Source: an uncultured Methylopila sp.
Lineage (GTDB): Bacteria; Pseudomonadota; Alphaproteobacteria; Rhizobiales; Methylopilaceae
Reading direction: 5' to 3'
Assembly (NCBI GenBank): GCA_902168115.1
Contig: CABHPB010000077.1
Coordinates: 1-42,288, forward strand
Length of the DNA stretch: 42,288 nt
In this document: piece by piece, positions 41,165 to 42,288 of the stretch
Numbering within the stretch: the first letter of the stretch is position 1
Layout: each line of letters starts with the position of its first letter
The notes under the pieces: generated by a model
Databases searched by the model: none
Told to the model about the DNA's origin: nothing
What the model saw: the letters and a program-made list of their open reading frames with translations, nothing else
Position numbers and translations under genes: made by a program

Positions 41165-42225
41165 GCCGGCTGCTCCACGGTCGCGGCTGCGCGGAGCGCC
41201 GCCCGGCTCGCCTTGCCGGTCGCCCCGAGCGGCAGCGCCTCGCTGAACAGGATCACATCCGGCAGCTTGAAGCGCTCGACGCGCTCCGCAGCCCAGTCGC
41301 GGAGCTCGCTTTCGGTCAGCCGCGCGCCGCGCCTCAGCACCACCACCGCATGGATGGCTTCGCCCAGACGGGCGTCCGGCACCCCGGCGCAAAGCGCCGC
41401 GGCGACGGCGACATGGCCGCACAGCAGGTTCTCGATCTCGAGCGGGGAGATCTTGTTGCCGCCCCGCGAGATGATCTCCTTCGAGCGGCCGATGAGCTCG
41501 ACCGTTCCGTCCTCGCGCAGCCGGGCGAGGTCGCCGGTGCGGAACGCCCCGTCCACCACGGACGACTGCGTCAGCGCCGGATTGTCGAGATAGCCCAGCA
41601 TCAGGAACGGGGTATCGATCCTGAGTTCGCCCGGCTCCCCGGCTGAAGCGACGCTCTCGTCGTCGCGAACGATCCGGTAGCGCACCGCTTCGGTCGGGAC
41701 GCCGATGGTCCCGGCGCCGACTTCGGCGCCCTGAGGCGTGACGACGAAGTCGCAGGATCCCGTCTCTGTCGAGCCGTAGAGGTCGAACACGTCGGCCGAC
41801 GGCCACGCGGACGCCAGATTTTCGCGGAGCGTCGGCGGGAGCGCCTCGCCGCCCGTCAGGATCACGCAGAGATCCGGAGCGGGCATCGCGGCGCCCGACA
41901 GCAACGAGCGCAGCATCGACGGAACAGCGCCGAAGACGGTCGCGCCCTCGGCGAAGGCCTGCGCGACCTTCGCGGGCGAGAACTTCGAGACCAGGGTGAG
42001 CCGCGCGCCCGCGCGGATGGACAGCAGGCTGACCCAGATGCCGAAGATGAAGATGAGCTGCAGCGGCGCGAGGACGGAGTCGCCGCGCCGAATTCCGATC
42101 AACCGGTCGAGCGCTTCAAGCTTCGCGACGAAGGCGTCGTGGCCGAGCACCACGCCCTTCGGCGCTCCGGTCGTCCCGGACGTGAAGATGATGAGGGCCG
42201 CGCCGTCGAGGAGAGGGCGGGGGGG
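41161..42225 (-). CDS. Acyl-CoA ligase (AMP-forming), 5'-truncated by the contig end
   Basis: About 354 C-terminal residues of an ANL-superfamily ligase. Visible motifs are the ATP loop IIFTSGTTGAPKG, the A5 motif DLYGSTETGS, GELRIDTPFLMLGYL, the hinge FRTGDLARL and the catalytic Lys in LGATGKASR near the end. It activates a carboxylate as acyl-AMP and then acyl-CoA. The N-terminal part is lost where genomic sequence stops at 42225; the next codons are adapter. It is the first visible gene of the Liv operon, with a four-base overlap with livG. Benzoate- or long-chain-type substrates cannot be told apart. Confidence 0.92.
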   Translation of the reverse strand, partial: PPRPLLDGAALIIFTSGTTGAPKGVVLGHDAFVAKLEALDRLIGIRRGDSVLAPLQLIFIFGIWVSLLSIRAGARLTLVSKFSPAKVAQAFAEGATVFGAVPSMLRSLLSGAAMPAPDLCVILTGGEALPPTLRENLASAWPSADVFDLYGSTETGSCDFVVTPQGAEVGAGTIGVPTEAVRYRIVRDDESVASAGEPGELRIDTPFLMLGYLDNPALTQSSVVDGAFRTGDLARLREDGTVELIGRSKEIISRGGNKISPLEIENLLCGHVAVAAALCAGVPDARLGEAIHAVVVLRRGARLTESELRDWAAERVERFKLPDVILFSEALPLGATGKASRAALRAAATVEQPA

Positions 42226-42288
42226 CTGTCTCTTATACACATCTCCGAGCCCACGAGACTCCTGAGCATCTCGTATGCCGTCTTCTGC
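42226..42288 (+). other. Residual Nextera adapter (P7/i7 side), not genomic
   Basis: Bases 42226-42259 match the reverse complement of the Nextera read-2 adapter, starting CTGTCTCTTATACACATCT and continuing CCGAGCCCACGAGAC. TCCTGAGC at 42260-42267 looks like an i7 index, and ATCTCGTATGCCGTCTTCT begins at 42268 (P7). The plus-strand frame here ends in CLLYTSPSPRDS, a common contaminant peptide, and the minus-strand frame starts MYKRQ. Confidence 0.98.

Overview
This is a GC-rich chromosomal contig from an alphaproteobacterium, most likely of the order Hyphomicrobiales (Rhizobiales). The evidence is a CtrA-type box in front of a PdhS-like kinase, Irr/ICE-like palindromes at iron genes, a tRNA-His without an encoded G-1, tandem phasins, a lut/glc oxidase cluster, UPF0314 and DUF2076 proteins, and dispersed alphaproteobacterial palindromic repeats. 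The genus cannot be fixed from the sequence alone. Both contig ends are untrimmed Illumina Nextera adapter (1-43 and 42226-42288), so genomic DNA runs only from 44 to 42225.

Layout. 44-2460: repeat-rich, gene-poor stretch with small membrane or lipoprotein genes, then a low-GC patch holding the 3' tail of an IS5-type transposase and an orphan ORF. 2457-5475: WD40 protein, His-rich CobW/COG0523 metallochaperone GTPase and a divergent GH25 muramidase. 5510-7469: TetR regulator divergent from an ABA4-like membrane gene pair. 7777-8688: bacterioferritin and its ferredoxin, each behind an Irr-like palindrome. 8884-11859: glpD-glpK. 12107-14846: MipA/OmpV-type porin, a small disordered protein, tRNA-His and two phasins. 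15067-18048: large PdhS-like histidine kinase. 18052-22550: flavin reductase and a ferric-iron ABC importer (permease, binding protein, ATPase). 22627-26435: stand-alone RAM-domain protein, Pat-like protein acetyltransferase and a GH16 enzyme. 26439-34326: divergent lutABC and glcDE-DUF2585-glcF operons sharing a 14-bp palindrome. 34452-35739: DUF2076 protein, a small acidic protein and tRNA-Met(CAT). 36050-42225: one minus-strand operon, reading acyl-CoA ligase (5'-truncated), livG, livF, livH, livM, MaoC hydratase, MFS transporter.

How the genes work together. Iron storage (bfr), release (bfd) and import (fbp) all carry the same 7-3-7 palindrome, which points to one shared iron regulator. 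The lut and glc operons oxidise 2-hydroxy acids (lactate, glycolate) and probably share one regulator acting on the palindrome between them. The terminal operon couples uptake of a carboxylate to CoA activation and hydration. No CRISPR array, prophage, replication origin or rRNA is visible. The most distinctive points are the iron regulon signature, the shared lut/glc operator, a TetR operator covering its own start codon, a LutC with an ESFPASDPP tail, a ferredoxin with an extra cysteine cluster, and a low-GC orphan gene beside a broken insertion sequence.
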